From Myxococcales bacterium (GTDB lineage: Bacteria; Myxococcota_A; Polyangia; Polyangiales; Ga0077539), in NCBI GenBank assembly GCA_016793325.1, contig JAEUKI010000012.1:1-64000 (forward strand): a stretch of DNA of 64,000 bases, read 5' to 3'. The position numbers were made by a program, and so were the translations under genes. This document shows, piece by piece, positions 55,015 through 64,000 of this stretch. Position 1 is the stretch's first letter; the number at the start of each line of letters is the position of its first letter. The notes below the pieces were generated by a model that searched no databases, was not told the origin of the DNA, and was given only the letters and a program-made list of their open reading frames with translations.

Positions 55015-55709
55015 CGAACGCCCTGCCCGAAATTGACGTTGAAGCCGAGGAGCGCGCCGATCACGCCGATGCCGCCCGGCGACAGCCAGTCGACCGTGGC
55101 GAGGCCCGCGTTCTGCGAAAACGCGTACCAACGCACTTCGAGGTCGATCGAGAACCGCGCGCTCGGAGAGAACTGCGCGAGCCCGAACAACGTGGGCGTC
55201 CAGAAGGGACGCGCGTCGAGCTCGCGGTCGGTCGCGCCGACTCGCAACAAATTGTGAACGCCGCCGCCGAGCAACAGCCATCGCGTCGGACGCCCCGCGC
55301 CGCCGATCCACGCGTCTGCGAACACCACTGCGTCGCGCTTGTTTCCGTACGCTTGCAGCTCGCCGCCGATCGCGAGCGCGTGGGGGATCCGCGTGATCGG
55401 GTGCCACACCGCGCCGCCCGAGATCCCGAGGATCGGCGACGCTTCGGGGCTCGACGTAAACGCCAGCGCGCTCGGCTGCAACCCGACGTGAACGTCGACG
55501 TTGTCCTCGAGCCCGTACGCTGCGTTGACCGTCACGATCGGCGCGGGGATCGGAAGCGGTCGTCGAAGAATCGGGCCTCCGAGGCTCGCGTTGATTCGGA
55601 GGTTGTCCTTTCCGACCGGTTGCAAAAGGTGAGTCGTCGCGCAGCCGAGCGGAGACGCGAGGACCGAAATTGTCATGAGCGCTGCAGCCCGAAGCAGCCA
55701 GTGTCGCAC
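55011..55709 (-). CDS. lipoprotein, possibly a small beta-barrel
   Basis: 232 residues with lipobox LASPLGC (Cys23). The mature part has regular hydrophobic/polar alternation and Gly-rich turns (VTVNAAYGLEDNVDVHVGLQ, LGISGGAVWHPITR), resembling an outer-membrane barrel or barrel-associated protein. Its stop overlaps the start of the hydrolase gene, so the two are made together. Family not recognised. Confidence 0.75.
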   Translation of the reverse strand: MRHWLLRAAALMTISVLASPLGCATTHLLQPVGKDNLRINASLGGPILRRPLPIPAPIVTVNAAYGLEDNVDVHVGLQPSALAFTSSPEASPILGISGGAVWHPITRIPHALAIGGELQAYGNKRDAVVFADAWIGGAGRPTRWLLLGGGVHNLLRVGATDRELDARPFWTPTLFGLAQFSPSARFSIDLEVRWYAFSQNAGLATVDWLSPGGIGVIGALLGFNVNFGQGVR

Positions 55710-56086
55710 GGGCGCGACGGTATCACCGCGCGGCGTCGAAATGAGAGCGCCGTGTGCTCCGACCGCGCGTCGCGCAGTCCCTTCGAGCCGATGGCCGCGC
55801 GAGGGACCGCGCGACGATCGTATTTTCCTCGCGCGGATCGCTAGACGTGGCGGGTTGGTTGTGTGCTAGATACTGGCTGCCGTCAGAGACGAAATGGGGG
55901 GGTTGGCCATCGGGGCGTCGCATCGTTGCGTCCTCCGAAGCTCAGCCCCCCACTGACGGAGCGACGCGGTGCACTCGGTCCTCGCGGCGCCAGCGCAGTT
56001 TCCCGCTGGTTGTTCGCGGTTTCCATTCGGGTCGAGGGCGCCATCACGTCGTTGCGACTTGTCCAGTCGACGCATGGAGAGCAGTG
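55710..56086. other. 377-bp intergenic region before the SNF2 gene
   Basis: Divergent gap between the lipoprotein (-) and the SNF2 gene (+). An open frame crosses it but has no protein-like composition. It contains an imperfect inverted repeat (55880-55959) listed separately and a TAGATACT stretch near 55867 that could be part of a promoter. No gene supported. Confidence 0.5.
55880..55959. promoter_or_regulatory. imperfect inverted repeat upstream of the SNF2 gene
   Basis: CCGTCAG at 55880 with GGGGGGG at 55896-55902 faces CCCCCC at 55946-55951 and CTGACGG at 55953-55959. Pairing of the two arms leaves a loop of about 43 bases. It is about 130 bases before the start of the SNF2 gene. It may be a regulatory RNA structure or chance in GC-rich DNA. 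Confidence 0.25.
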
Positions 56087-59000
56087 TTGACAACGGAAGC
56101 TGCGGTGGATGTGCAGAGCCCCGTCGTTCAGGCGGTGGCTCGACTCAGTGATCGTGCGCTCGCGCGCCTCGTTGGCGCCAACGCGTATCTACGCGGTCGC
56201 GTGTACGCGAGGCAGTCGTGCGTGCACGCGCTCGCGGTCCTCGGCAACGAGGCCACAGGACGCGTCCACGGACGCGCGAGCGACCCTTACGACGTCAAGG
56301 TGAACCTCTCGGACGAGGGGGGACTGACGAGCCAGTGCACGTGTCCTGCGTGGCGCGGACCCGACCGGCACTGCAAGCACGTCGCTGCGCTGCTCGTCGC
56401 GCTGCGCGACAAGGTTCGGCCGCCTCGCTCGCAAAACGCCGACGGCTCCGAGCGCGAAGCGAGCGCTCCCGCAGGGCCGCCGCCGAGCGCTCCGAGCGCC
56501 GCGAACACGCACAACGCGCGGCCCGCGAAGCCAAAAGAAAACGACCGAGGACGCGACCGACACGACCGACGCGATCCGAAGAATCGACGACGGGACGACA
56601 TCGCTTCGGGGCGCGAGGTCGTGGTGATGGACCGCGGAGGGCCGCGCGTCGTGAGCGCCGGAGGACTGTCGACCGTGCAGTCCGTGTCTGCTTCGTCCAG
56701 CGCGCAAAACGAACAGCCGCGTGGGTTTGCCGCGTGGGTTCCTGCGAACGAGCCGCGCAAGGCGCCGGAGATCGAGTACCGCATTCACGTTCGATCCAAC
56801 TCGCTCGCGATCACCCCGTACCTCGCCGAGTCGCGCACCGCCGTCGCGCCGGGCGACGCCATTGATTTGTTGGGCTCGCTCGCGAGCGTGCACCGCCCGA
56901 TCCTCCGCGTGCTCGCGAGGATCCACCCGAAGGGCGCCCGCGGCGCGCAGGTCGAAGCGCGCGGCGAGGACGCTGCCGAGCTCGTCGCCAAGCTCCGCGG
57001 CCGTCGCGTCCTCGTCGAGCCGATGCTCATGGAGCTCCGCTACCTCGATGAGCCGCTCGTTCCGAGGATCGAGCTCGAGATGGTCCCGCCGGGCAACGTG
57101 CGCGTGCGCGCGGTGTTCGAGCGCAAATCCGGCGACTCGCGCCGCTTCAATCTCAATCAGGGCCTGTGGCTCGAGGGCGATCCAGGCTGGCACCTCGACC
57201 CGATTCAGGGCGTCGCGCGACCGCTCGGCGAGCACGTCACTTCGACGCTCCTCGAGCGACTGCTGAAGACCCCCGCGATCACGCACCCCACGAGCGACGT
57301 CGCGCGCTTGCTCAGCGAGCACCTCCCCAAAGTGTCGCTCGCGTTCAACGCGCCGCTGCCGGACATCCGCGCGATCGTCGACGAGATCGACGTGGCGCCG
57401 AAGTTCGTCATGCGCGCCGCGGGAGACCTCACGCGCGTGATCGGGACGCTCGACGTGAAGTACGGCGAGCACGAGTTCGCAGTGCCGCCGGTCGAGCTCC
57501 CTCCGCCGCTCGTCATCTTGCAGGCCGACGGTCCGAGGCCCAAGTGCTTGCGTCGCGACGTGGGCGGCGAGCGCATGGCGGTCAACATGCTGCTCGAGGG
57601 CGGGCTCGAAGTGACCGATGATTTTCGGGCGTTTCAAGCGGTCGAAGACAAGGCCGTGAAGTTCTGGAGCGAGTGCGTCCCGTCGCTCCCGCGCGAATGG
57701 GAGAAGTACGTCCCCGAGCACATGGCCAACGTGAAGGTGCGCTCTGCGCCGATCACGCCCCGCGCGCGTGTGTCCTCTGGCGTCGATTGGCTCTCGGTCG
57801 ACGTCGACTTCTCGAGCGAGGGAAGCAAAGCGGCCGAAGAAGACCTCCGCCGCGCGCTCGAGATGGGTCACAAGCTCGTGCGCCTCGAAGACGGGACCTT
57901 CGCGCGCATCGAGGGACTGCAAGTGCAAGAGGTGCTCACGCGCCTCCAAGAGATCCACCAGAACGGAAAGGGTCAGCTCCCGCTCTCGCAAGCGGGCCGC
58001 GTGCAAGACCTGCTCACGCAGCTCGGGCAGCGCGCGGACGTCGCGAAGAGCACGAAGGATTTCTTCGCGGCCCTCGGCGAGCACAAGGTCGAGTCGATCG
58101 ATCCGCCGAAGGACCTCGACGCGACGATGCGCCCTTACCAGCAAGAGGGCTTCTCGTGGCTCGCGTACCTGTTTCGCACAGGGACGGGAGGCATCCTCGC
58201 GGACGACATGGGTCTCGGAAAGACCCTCCAAGCGATCACGCTCTTGCTCTGGATCAAGCGCTTGTCCGAGCCCTACGTCGAAGAGGGCGACGACGCTCCG
58301 CGAAGCAAGAGCGCCAAGAAGGGCTCGAAGAAGGCCGCCAAAGAAGCGTCGATCGATGACGACGACGACGAGGGCGCGAAGAAGACCACGAAGAAGGCGG
58401 CGAAGAAGGGCGCGAAGAAGGGCGAAGACGGAGCTCCCATCGCCGTCGGACCGTCGGCCAAGCCCCTCGATCAGACAGGTCCGCTCGCGCTCGTGGTCGC
58501 GCCGACGTCCGTCGTGCAGAACTGGGTTCGCGAAGTGCAAAAGTTCGCGCCTGCGCTGCGCGCCATCGCGTGGACCGGCTCGGATCGCGCGCAATACAAG
58601 AGCGAGATCGACCGCGCAGACGTCGTCGTCACGAGCTACGCGCTCTTGCGTCGCGACGAAGAGTTCTTGAGCTCGATCGACTGGGGCTACGTGATCCTCG
58701 ACGAGGCGCAGTCGATCAAGAACCCGACGAGCGCGACCGCGCGCGCCGCGAAGAACCTCAAGGGCAAGCGCCGCCTCGCGCTCACGGGAACGCCCATCGA
58801 GAACCGCCTCAGCGAGATCTGGTCGATCTTCGACTTCGTCTCGCCGGGGCTCCTTCCTCCGCTGGCGCAGTTCGAAGAGCGCTACGCGCGGCCGATCGAT
58901 CGCGGCGACGAAGAGGCGGCTCGACGGCTGCGCTCGACGATTCACCCGTTCGTCCTTCGGCGCACGAAGGCCGAAGTCGCCCAGGATTTGCCCGAGAAGA

Positions 59001-59731
59001 TCGTCACCGAGCGCCTCTGCGAGATGCCCGCGGAGCAAGCCGCGGTCTACAAGACCGTGCTGAAGAGCGTTCGCGACACGATCATGGGCGAGGTCGAGGC
59101 CAACGGTCTCGCGCGCTCGCAGCTGCAGATCCTCGCGGGCCTCACGAGGCTGCGTCAGGCCGCGTGCGATCCGCGGCTGCTCGGCGTGTCGGGCCCCTTC
59201 AACGAAGAGACGTCGGGCAAGCTCGTGGCGCTGCGCGAGCTCATCAGCGAGGCGCAACAAGGCGGACACCGTACGCTCGTGTTCTCGCAGTTCGTCACGA
59301 TGCTGCAGCTCATCAAGCAAGCGCTCGACGCGGACGGCGTCGCGTACGAGTACATCGACGGAGACACCAAGGACCGGCAGGCGCGCGTCGATCGCTTCAA
59401 CAAGGACGACAAGGTCCCCGTGTTCTTGATCTCGCTGAAGGCTGGTGGAACGGGCCTCAACCTCACGGGCGCCGACACCGTCGTGCACTTCGACCCGTGG
59501 TGGAACCCCGCGGTCGAGGACCAAGCGACCGACCGCGCCCACCGCATCGGCCAGACCCGCGTCGTCACCGCGTATCGATTCGTCGCGCGCGGAACGATCG
59601 AAGAGAAGATCCTCGAGCTCAGCGCCAAGAAGCGCGAGCTCGTCGAGAACGTCCTCGGCCAAGAGCAAGACGAGAAGGTCTCTGGCGTGCTCACGCGCGC
59701 CGAGCTCGATCGACTGTTCTCCGACGACTGA
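56087..59731 (+). CDS. SWIM zinc-finger SNF2-family DNA translocase
   Basis: 1214 residues. GGAG 7 bases upstream supports TTG 56087; GTG 56084 is close. Near residue 85 the SWIM finger CTCPAWRGPDRHCKH is present. The SNF2 ATPase starts near residue 685: DDMGLGKTLQAI (Walker A, about 705), ILDEAQSIKN near 872, LTGTPIENRLSEIW near 902, and GADTVVHFDPWWNP/DRAHRIGQT near 1150. The ATPase core is split after motif I by about 60 Lys/Asp-rich residues (KKGSKKAAKE and DDDDDE runs). It moves along DNA or remodels protein-DNA complexes; SWIM-SNF2 proteins are widespread in bacteria and poorly understood. Confidence 0.92.
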   Translation: MTTEAAVDVQSPVVQAVARLSDRALARLVGANAYLRGRVYARQSCVHALAVLGNEATGRVHGRASDPYDVKVNLSDEGGLTSQCTCPAWRGPDRHCKHVAALLVALRDKVRPPRSQNADGSEREASAPAGPPPSAPSAANTHNARPAKPKENDRGRDRHDRRDPKNRRRDDIASGREVVVMDRGGPRVVSAGGLSTVQSVSASSSAQNEQPRGFAAWVPANEPRKAPEIEYRIHVRSNSLAITPYLAESRTAVAPGDAIDLLGSLASVHRPILRVLARIHPKGARGAQVEARGEDAAELVAKLRGRRVLVEPMLMELRYLDEPLVPRIELEMVPPGNVRVRAVFERKSGDSRRFNLNQGLWLEGDPGWHLDPIQGVARPLGEHVTSTLLERLLKTPAITHPTSDVARLLSEHLPKVSLAFNAPLPDIRAIVDEIDVAPKFVMRAAGDLTRVIGTLDVKYGEHEFAVPPVELPPPLVILQADGPRPKCLRRDVGGERMAVNMLLEGGLEVTDDFRAFQAVEDKAVKFWSECVPSLPREWEKYVPEHMANVKVRSAPITPRARVSSGVDWLSVDVDFSSEGSKAAEEDLRRALEMGHKLVRLEDGTFARIEGLQVQEVLTRLQEIHQNGKGQLPLSQAGRVQDLLTQLGQRADVAKSTKDFFAALGEHKVESIDPPKDLDATMRPYQQEGFSWLAYLFRTGTGGILADDMGLGKTLQAITLLLWIKRLSEPYVEEGDDAPRSKSAKKGSKKAAKEASIDDDDDEGAKKTTKKAAKKGAKKGEDGAPIAVGPSAKPLDQTGPLALVVAPTSVVQNWVREVQKFAPALRAIAWTGSDRAQYKSEIDRADVVVTSYALLRRDEEFLSSIDWGYVILDEAQSIKNPTSATARAAKNLKGKRRLALTGTPIENRLSEIWSIFDFVSPGLLPPLAQFEERYARPIDRGDEEAARRLRSTIHPFVLRRTKAEVAQDLPEKIVTERLCEMPAEQAAVYKTVLKSVRDTIMGEVEANGLARSQLQILAGLTRLRQAACDPRLLGVSGPFNEETSGKLVALRELISEAQQGGHRTLVFSQFVTMLQLIKQALDADGVAYEYIDGDTKDRQARVDRFNKDDKVPVFLISLKAGGTGLNLTGADTVVHFDPWWNPAVEDQATDRAHRIGQTRVVTAYRFVARGTIEEKILELSAKKRELVENVLGQEQDEKVSGVLTRAELDRLFSDD

Positions 59732-59870
59732 GCGCGCGCTCCAAGCGCGGGGGGCCACAAATTCGAGCGAGGCGCTCAGCCCACAGAATCAAGTGGGACG
59801 ACGCCCCACGACACGGCGTGCGCGGATGCCGCGCGCGTTGCCCCCGTGTGAGTCCCCCGCGAAGTGGCCC

Positions 59871-61682
59871 TCAGTCCTTGTTCTTGCTGTCCTTCGCGGC
59901 GTCCGTGTAGATCGCCTCGATGTCGCCGTTGTACTTGGCGACGACGTTGCGGCGCTTGAGCTTCAGGGTCTGCGAGAGCATGTCGTTCGCCGTCGTGAAG
60001 TCTTCGTGGACGAGCACGAACTTCTGCGGCCGCTCGTAGCCCTTGATCTCTTTGAGCTGGTCGTTGATCTCTTTGCGAAACAGGGCCTGCGTGTCGCTGT
60101 GGTTGAAGAGGTCCGGGATCGGATCGGTCGCGATTCCCTTCTCTTTTGCCCAGGCCTTGAGCGCGTCCATGTCCGGGACGATCACCGCGATGTTGAACGG
60201 CTTGTTCGCGCCGTGAACCATCACGTTGGCGATGAACGGCGAGAGCTTGAGCGCCTCTTCGAGCGGCGCCGGCGCGACGTACTTGCCGTTCTCGAGCTTG
60301 TATTGCTCCTTCACGCGTCCGGTGATGAAGAGGTAGCCGTCGGAGTCGACGTACCCGAGGTCGCCCGTGCGAAGGCCCTTGGTGTCGGTGAACACCTTCG
60401 AGTTCTCTTCGGGCAGGTTGAAGTAGCCCATCATCACGTTGTGACCGTGGCAGATGATCTCGCCTTGCTTCGGGTCATCGGTGGGGTTGTTGCTGTGGTC
60501 GATCTCGACGCGCGTGCCGGGGACCGCCTTGCCCACGGAGCCGATCTTGCGATTGCCCGGGTAATTCGCAGTGAAAATCGGCGAGGTCTCCGTGAGGCCG
60601 TACCCCTCGTACACCATGATCCCGAGGTTATCGATGAACTCGGCGACGTCTTTGTTGAGCGCCGCCGAGCCCGAGAACGCGTACTTCAATCGCCCGCCGA
60701 AGCGCGCGCGGACCTTGGCGAAGACGACCTTGTCGATGAGGTTGAGCTGGAGGCCGCCGAGGCCGCCGAGCGTCCCCTCGCGCTTCTGCTTGGCGAGCGC
60801 GAGGCCCTTGAAGAAGAGCGCGCGCTTCCATCCAGCTTCGCCGGCCATGCGCTTCTGCAATCCGTCGTAGATGCGGTTGAAGATGCGCGGGACCGCGAAG
60901 AGCAGCGTGGGCTGCACTTCGCTCAAGTTGTCGACGATCTTGTCGACGGCTTCGGCGATGCCCATCGACGCGCCCATCGAGAAGAGGCCGTGCAGCTCGA
61001 CGACCTGGCCGAACGAGTGCGCCCACGGAAGAAACGACAGCGAGCGATCCTCGGCGGCCATCGGGAAGAGCTCGTGCATCGACGTGACGTTCTTCGCCAT
61101 GTTCGAGTGCGAGAGCTGAACGCCCTTGGGGTTGCCGGTCGTTCCCGATGTGTAGATCAGGCCGCCGAGGTCTTCGGCCTTCGGCTCGACGATCGGCGCG
61201 GGCGTCTCGGCGCCGCGCTTTCGAAGCGCGGCCATGGTGTCCTTGTCGCTCGCGTCGCCCGCGATGCGCACGACGTGCTCGAGCTTCGGGAGGTTCGGGC
61301 GGATCTTCTCGATCTTCGCCGAGAACTTCTCGTCGGGGACGAAGAGCACCTTCGCGCCACAGTCCTTGAGGATGTACTCCCAGTCCTTCTCGAGCTGCGC
61401 TTCGTACATGGGGACGTACGCCGCGCCGAGGGTGTACGTCGCGTATGCGCCGATCGCCCACTCGGCGCGGTTGTTCGAGATGATCGCGACCTTGTCCGCG
61501 GGCCCGACGCCGAGCTGCGAGAGTCCGCCGCGCAGGTCGTCGGTCATCTGCGCAAACTGGCCGTAGGTCATCCAGGACCAGGTTCCGTTTTTCTTCTCGC
61601 CGAACAGCTCGCGGCTCGCGTAGCGACCGACGCTGCGCTTGTAGATGTCCACCAGGGTCTCGAACTGAACTTCGCTTGCCAT
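59871..61682 (-). CDS. long-chain fatty acyl-CoA ligase (AMP-forming)
   Basis: 603 residues from ATG 61682; ATG 61691 lies only 2 bases from GGAGG and is less likely. Adenylation motifs: IYTSGTTGNPKG near 175, YGLTETSPIFTANYPGN, and RTGDLGYVDSDGYLFITGR near 440. It activates long-chain fatty acids to acyl-CoA via acyl-AMP, for degradation or phospholipid use. Matches the FAA1-type cytoplasmic enzymes. Convergent with the SNF2 gene over a 139-base gap that holds a short GTGGG/CCCAC hairpin. Confidence 0.95.
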   Translation of the reverse strand: MASEVQFETLVDIYKRSVGRYASRELFGEKKNGTWSWMTYGQFAQMTDDLRGGLSQLGVGPADKVAIISNNRAEWAIGAYATYTLGAAYVPMYEAQLEKDWEYILKDCGAKVLFVPDEKFSAKIEKIRPNLPKLEHVVRIAGDASDKDTMAALRKRGAETPAPIVEPKAEDLGGLIYTSGTTGNPKGVQLSHSNMAKNVTSMHELFPMAAEDRSLSFLPWAHSFGQVVELHGLFSMGASMGIAEAVDKIVDNLSEVQPTLLFAVPRIFNRIYDGLQKRMAGEAGWKRALFFKGLALAKQKREGTLGGLGGLQLNLIDKVVFAKVRARFGGRLKYAFSGSAALNKDVAEFIDNLGIMVYEGYGLTETSPIFTANYPGNRKIGSVGKAVPGTRVEIDHSNNPTDDPKQGEIICHGHNVMMGYFNLPEENSKVFTDTKGLRTGDLGYVDSDGYLFITGRVKEQYKLENGKYVAPAPLEEALKLSPFIANVMVHGANKPFNIAVIVPDMDALKAWAKEKGIATDPIPDLFNHSDTQALFRKEINDQLKEIKGYERPQKFVLVHEDFTTANDMLSQTLKLKRRNVVAKYNGDIEAIYTDAAKDSKNKD

Positions 61683-61795
61683 CGGTCTCATTGCCTCCGT
61701 CGGGACGTTTCGCGACCGGGAACGTAGACGATTTCGCGCCGCGTGGGGCATCCATCTCCCACCCTTCATTCGTCCCCGATCGCGCGCTGCGTTCG

Positions 61796-62821
61796 TCAGT
61801 CGTCGCGCTCGTCGGCGTCCGGGTCGAGCACCCGCTCGAGCACGCCAGCCGTTATTTTCACCGCGGGAACAACCGATCCGTAGTCGATCCGCGTCGGCCC
61901 GATCACGCCGATGGCGCCGCCCGCGACGGGCGCGGCGACCACCGTCAACGCGCCCGCCTCCGTGATCTCGTCCTCCGCCCCGATGAGCACTTGCAGGCCC
62001 GGCGTCGCGATCGCGCGATCGATGAGCTGCACGAGCAGCGCCTTGTCTTCGAGCGTTCGGAGCGCGCTTCGGGCGCGGTCGATGTCCGCGAACTCCGGTC
62101 GCTGAATGAGCTGCGCGGTCCCTTCGACGAGGACCTCGGCGGGCTGCTCGACGCGGGCGAGGGCGCGCTCGCCGAGGGTCAACGCGAGCCGCAATCGCGC
62201 GTCTGCGAGCGGGCGTTCGGTGTCGAGCTGCTGGCTGAGCGTCGCGCGAACTTGGTTCAAGGTCTTGCCCGCGACGATCGGTGTCAGGATGTTGTTCGCG
62301 CGCTCGAGGTCGCTCGGCGACACCGGGTGCTCGATGCGGAGGACGCGGTTTTGCACGGTTCCATCGTTGCCGACGAGCACCGCGAGGACCTCCGTGGTCC
62401 GCAGCGAAATAAACCGGAGCTCTCGGAGCGTGCGATCGCTCGACGGCGAGGACATCACGATGGAGGCGACGCCCGAGACGTCCGCGAGGAGCTTGCTCGT
62501 CGCGCGAAGGGCGGCCTCGGGGCCCGGCTCGATCTTTTGAAACCGCGCTTCGATGCTCGCGCGGAGATCTCCGGGGAGCTCGACCGTCGCGAGCAGCGCG
62601 TCGACGAAGACGCGAAGCGCGCGTTCGGTCGGGATTCTCCCCGCGCTCGTGTGCGGCTTGTGGAGGTAGCCCTGACCCTCGAGCTCCGCGAGGACCGCGC
62701 GAATCGAGGCGCTAGAGAGCTCCATTTCGCGCGCGAGCGCGCTCGACGCGACGGGCTCTCCGGTCGCGATGAACTCCGAAACGAGGGCGAACAGAATCCG
62801 TCGTCCGCGGGGCGAGAGCAT
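61796..62821 (-). CDS. hrcA: heat-inducible transcription repressor HrcA
   Basis: 341 residues, typical for HrcA. An N-terminal winged helix (LSSASIRAVLAELEGQGYL, then HKPHTSAGRIPTERALR) binds the CIRCE operator; the rest is the conserved HrcA core ending near LTVVAAPVAGGAIGVIGPTRIDY. It represses heat-shock genes such as groESL and dnaK with help from GroEL. No CIRCE element (TTAGCACTC...) is seen in the window and no grpE-dnaK cluster follows. The next gene on its strand is the acyl-CoA ligase 113 bases away. Confidence 0.95.
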   Translation of the reverse strand: MLSPRGRRILFALVSEFIATGEPVASSALAREMELSSASIRAVLAELEGQGYLHKPHTSAGRIPTERALRVFVDALLATVELPGDLRASIEARFQKIEPGPEAALRATSKLLADVSGVASIVMSSPSSDRTLRELRFISLRTTEVLAVLVGNDGTVQNRVLRIEHPVSPSDLERANNILTPIVAGKTLNQVRATLSQQLDTERPLADARLRLALTLGERALARVEQPAEVLVEGTAQLIQRPEFADIDRARSALRTLEDKALLVQLIDRAIATPGLQVLIGAEDEITEAGALTVVAAPVAGGAIGVIGPTRIDYGSVVPAVKITAGVLERVLDPDADERDD

Positions 62822-62972
62822 GGTTCAAGCAGTCTCCAAGAGTAGAAAGCGCGGCCCGGCCCGGTCAAACGCAGGAACCGCGCGCCCGTGACAATCGAGG
62901 GTTGAGCCGTGAAATGTGCGCGTGATACGGTCCCGCCCGCGCGAACGATTTCGTCGCGGAGGCCAACACACG

Positions 62973-63653
62973 ATGCGCATCACCTGGCTCGCCCTGTCGG
63001 GACTCGTTGCAGGAACGGTCCTCGCCGTCGCCTGCGGCGGCGAGAGCAAGCTCAACGTCACCGTCGAAGAGGGATCCAACGCTCGCCGGGCGAATCTGCC
63101 CGCCGTTCCCACGCTGCCGCCACCGCCGCCAGCGCACCCCTCGGGCTCGAACGAGATCTTCACGGTGTACGGCGTACGCCACTTCGCGGCGAAAAACTGG
63201 ACCAAGCGCGTCCAAGTGCGCGGCTTCATCGTGAAGGTGCACGAAGAGTTCGTGCCCAACGCCAACCCGCAGCGCCTCTGTCTCGAGCGCGACCACTGCA
63301 ACGAAGAGCGCCCGCACGTGTTTCTCGCGGACAGCGCCACCGAGCAGGATCCCGAGAAGTGGATCCAGGTCACCGGGTACGCGCAGTTTCAGTACGAGGT
63401 CCTCGACGCGCAGCGCGCGGCCCGCAGCGGCCGACCCGCGCCGCCTCCGCAAGGCGCGCAGCTCGGAGCGATGGCGCCGCCCTCGATTCCGACGGACTTC
63501 TTCAAGGGCGCGCAGGTCACCGTGACGGCCGAGTTCGTTCGTCGCGCGCCCAACGGACAGGCGGACTCGCGCGGGCTGCTCAACTACCGCAGCCACACGA
63601 CGGACACGCCGTCGCCCGATGACCCCGCCGCGCGCCGCGCCGGCAATCGCTGA
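62973..63653 (+). CDS. lipoprotein of unknown function
   Basis: 226 residues from ATG 62973 (GGAGG about 10 bases upstream). A lipobox VLAVAC is at residues 15-20 with Cys20. The mature part begins with a Pro/Ala-rich linker and then has a compact domain (FTVYGVRHFAAKNW, RVQVRGFIVKVHEEFVP, CLERDHCNEERPHVFLADSA) with one Cys pair, resembling a small OB-like fold. No family recognised. Divergent from hrcA with 151 bases between. Confidence 0.78.
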   Translation: MRITWLALSGLVAGTVLAVACGGESKLNVTVEEGSNARRANLPAVPTLPPPPPAHPSGSNEIFTVYGVRHFAAKNWTKRVQVRGFIVKVHEEFVPNANPQRLCLERDHCNEERPHVFLADSATEQDPEKWIQVTGYAQFQYEVLDAQRAARSGRPAPPPQGAQLGAMAPPSIPTDFFKGAQVTVTAEFVRRAPNGQADSRGLLNYRSHTTDTPSPDDPAARRAGNR

Positions 63654-63707
63654 ATCACCATTCAGCGCCGCGCTCGCGCTGCTCGTCGGGGGAGAGCAGC
63701 TCCGCGC

Positions 63708-64000
63708 TCAGCGAAGGAGCCACGCGATCGTCGTGAGGACGATCACGACGGTGATCGCGACGCCGCCGACGATCAACGCGCTTCGCGGGCGCGAATCCGT
63801 CGCGACGACGGGCTGAACGACCTCGCGCTGCGCGGTGCTCTCGATCGCGCTCGGCGCCGCGCGGGCCACGGGGACCTTCTTCGTCTCGTCGTCTTGCTTG
63901 CTCTTGGTCGACGGTTGCGGCGGGCGACTGCTGGGGAGCTCGAGCTGCGCGACGCGCGCGCTGTCGTCGGGGTCGGGCGTGCTCGGCGGCGGCAGATCCG
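63708..64000 (-). CDS. C-terminal part of a membrane protein (cut by window end)
   Basis: The frame is open from the window end to a stop at 63708-63710 (97 residues visible, no start). It is Pro/Ser/Asp-rich (DLPPPSTPDPDDSARVAQ) and ends in a membrane helix (SALIVGGVAITVVIVLTTIA, then WLLR) right at the C-terminus, giving a tail-anchored layout. That matches the end of many myxobacterial Ser/Thr kinases, but the catalytic part is outside the window, so the function is open. Confidence 0.6.
   Translation of the reverse strand, partial: DLPPPSTPDPDDSARVAQLELPSSRPPQPSTKSKQDDETKKVPVARAAPSAIESTAQREVVQPVVATDSRPRSALIVGGVAITVVIVLTTIAWLLR

Noticed and set aside
59793..59809. GTGGG/CCCAC hairpin as a terminator between SNF2 and acyl-CoA ligase genes
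   Set aside because: Only a 5-bp stem with no T-tract; too weak to list as a feature, though it lies in the right place.
61796..62821. CIRCE operator near hrcA
   Set aside because: No TTAGCACTC-N9-GAGTGCTAA or close variant was found near the gene or elsewhere in the window.

Overview
The window is a high-GC chromosomal segment from a predatory or soil-type myxobacterium-like bacterium. I infer Myxococcota, probably a Polyangiales/Sandaracinus-type lineage. The grounds are the very high GC with strong third-position bias, many lipoproteins, two eukaryotic-type Ser/Thr kinases, FHA, PilZ and PATAN signalling proteins, DxDxDG/RCC1-repeat surface proteins, and a paired DUF1592/DUF1552 locus. 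No rRNA, tRNA, CRISPR array or prophage was seen.

Layout. 1-251: tail of an IS3-family insertion sequence. 376-2441: a membrane protein translationally coupled to a 300-residue protein that has a distant paralogue at 43307-44209. 3239-6664: a giant lipoprotein with metal-binding repeats followed by 14 RCC1-type units, ended by a perfect 15-bp inverted repeat shared with a convergent hypothetical gene (6732-7568). 7694-7867: 43/44-bp tandem repeats. 7984-11078: a patatin-like lipoprotein overlapping a cytoplasmic trypsin-like protease. 11346-21384: the most notable locus, a same-strand operon pglY/brxC - pglZ - brxD - brxHI. It matches the back half of a type 2 BREX (Pgl) phage-defence system but has no pglX methyltransferase and no pglW kinase in this window. 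A convergent UvrD-type helicase fused to a PD-(D/E)XK nuclease with a probable iron-sulfur cluster follows (21391-24123).

24205-31800: signalling and envelope genes (PEGA-like protein, Ser/Thr kinase, Cys-rich lipoprotein, REC-PATAN regulator, TonB-like protein, phosphodiester glycosidase-like protein, PilZ protein). 31831-37191: a GT39-like membrane glycosyltransferase, an M23 peptidase and a membrane protein. 37210-40797: two tandem paralogous lipoproteins divergent from an FHA-TM-transglutaminase fusion. 40804-48329: oligopeptidase A, a mini SWIM zinc-finger protein, the second 300-residue paralogue, a papain-like protease with a TerB-like tail, a repeat-rich secreted protein, and a three-gene operon ending in a YhhN-family protein.

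48519-55709: DUF1592/DUF1552 secreted pair overlapping recX, a second Ser/Thr kinase, an alpha/beta-hydrolase lipoprotein and its coupled partner. 56087-59731: a SWIM-SNF2 helicase with a lysine-rich insertion. 59871-62821: long-chain acyl-CoA ligase and hrcA. The right edge holds a small lipoprotein and a gene cut by the window end.

Stop/start overlaps of the ATGA, GTGA or TTGA type couple many pairs. Function assignments rest on motif recognition only; no database search was possible.
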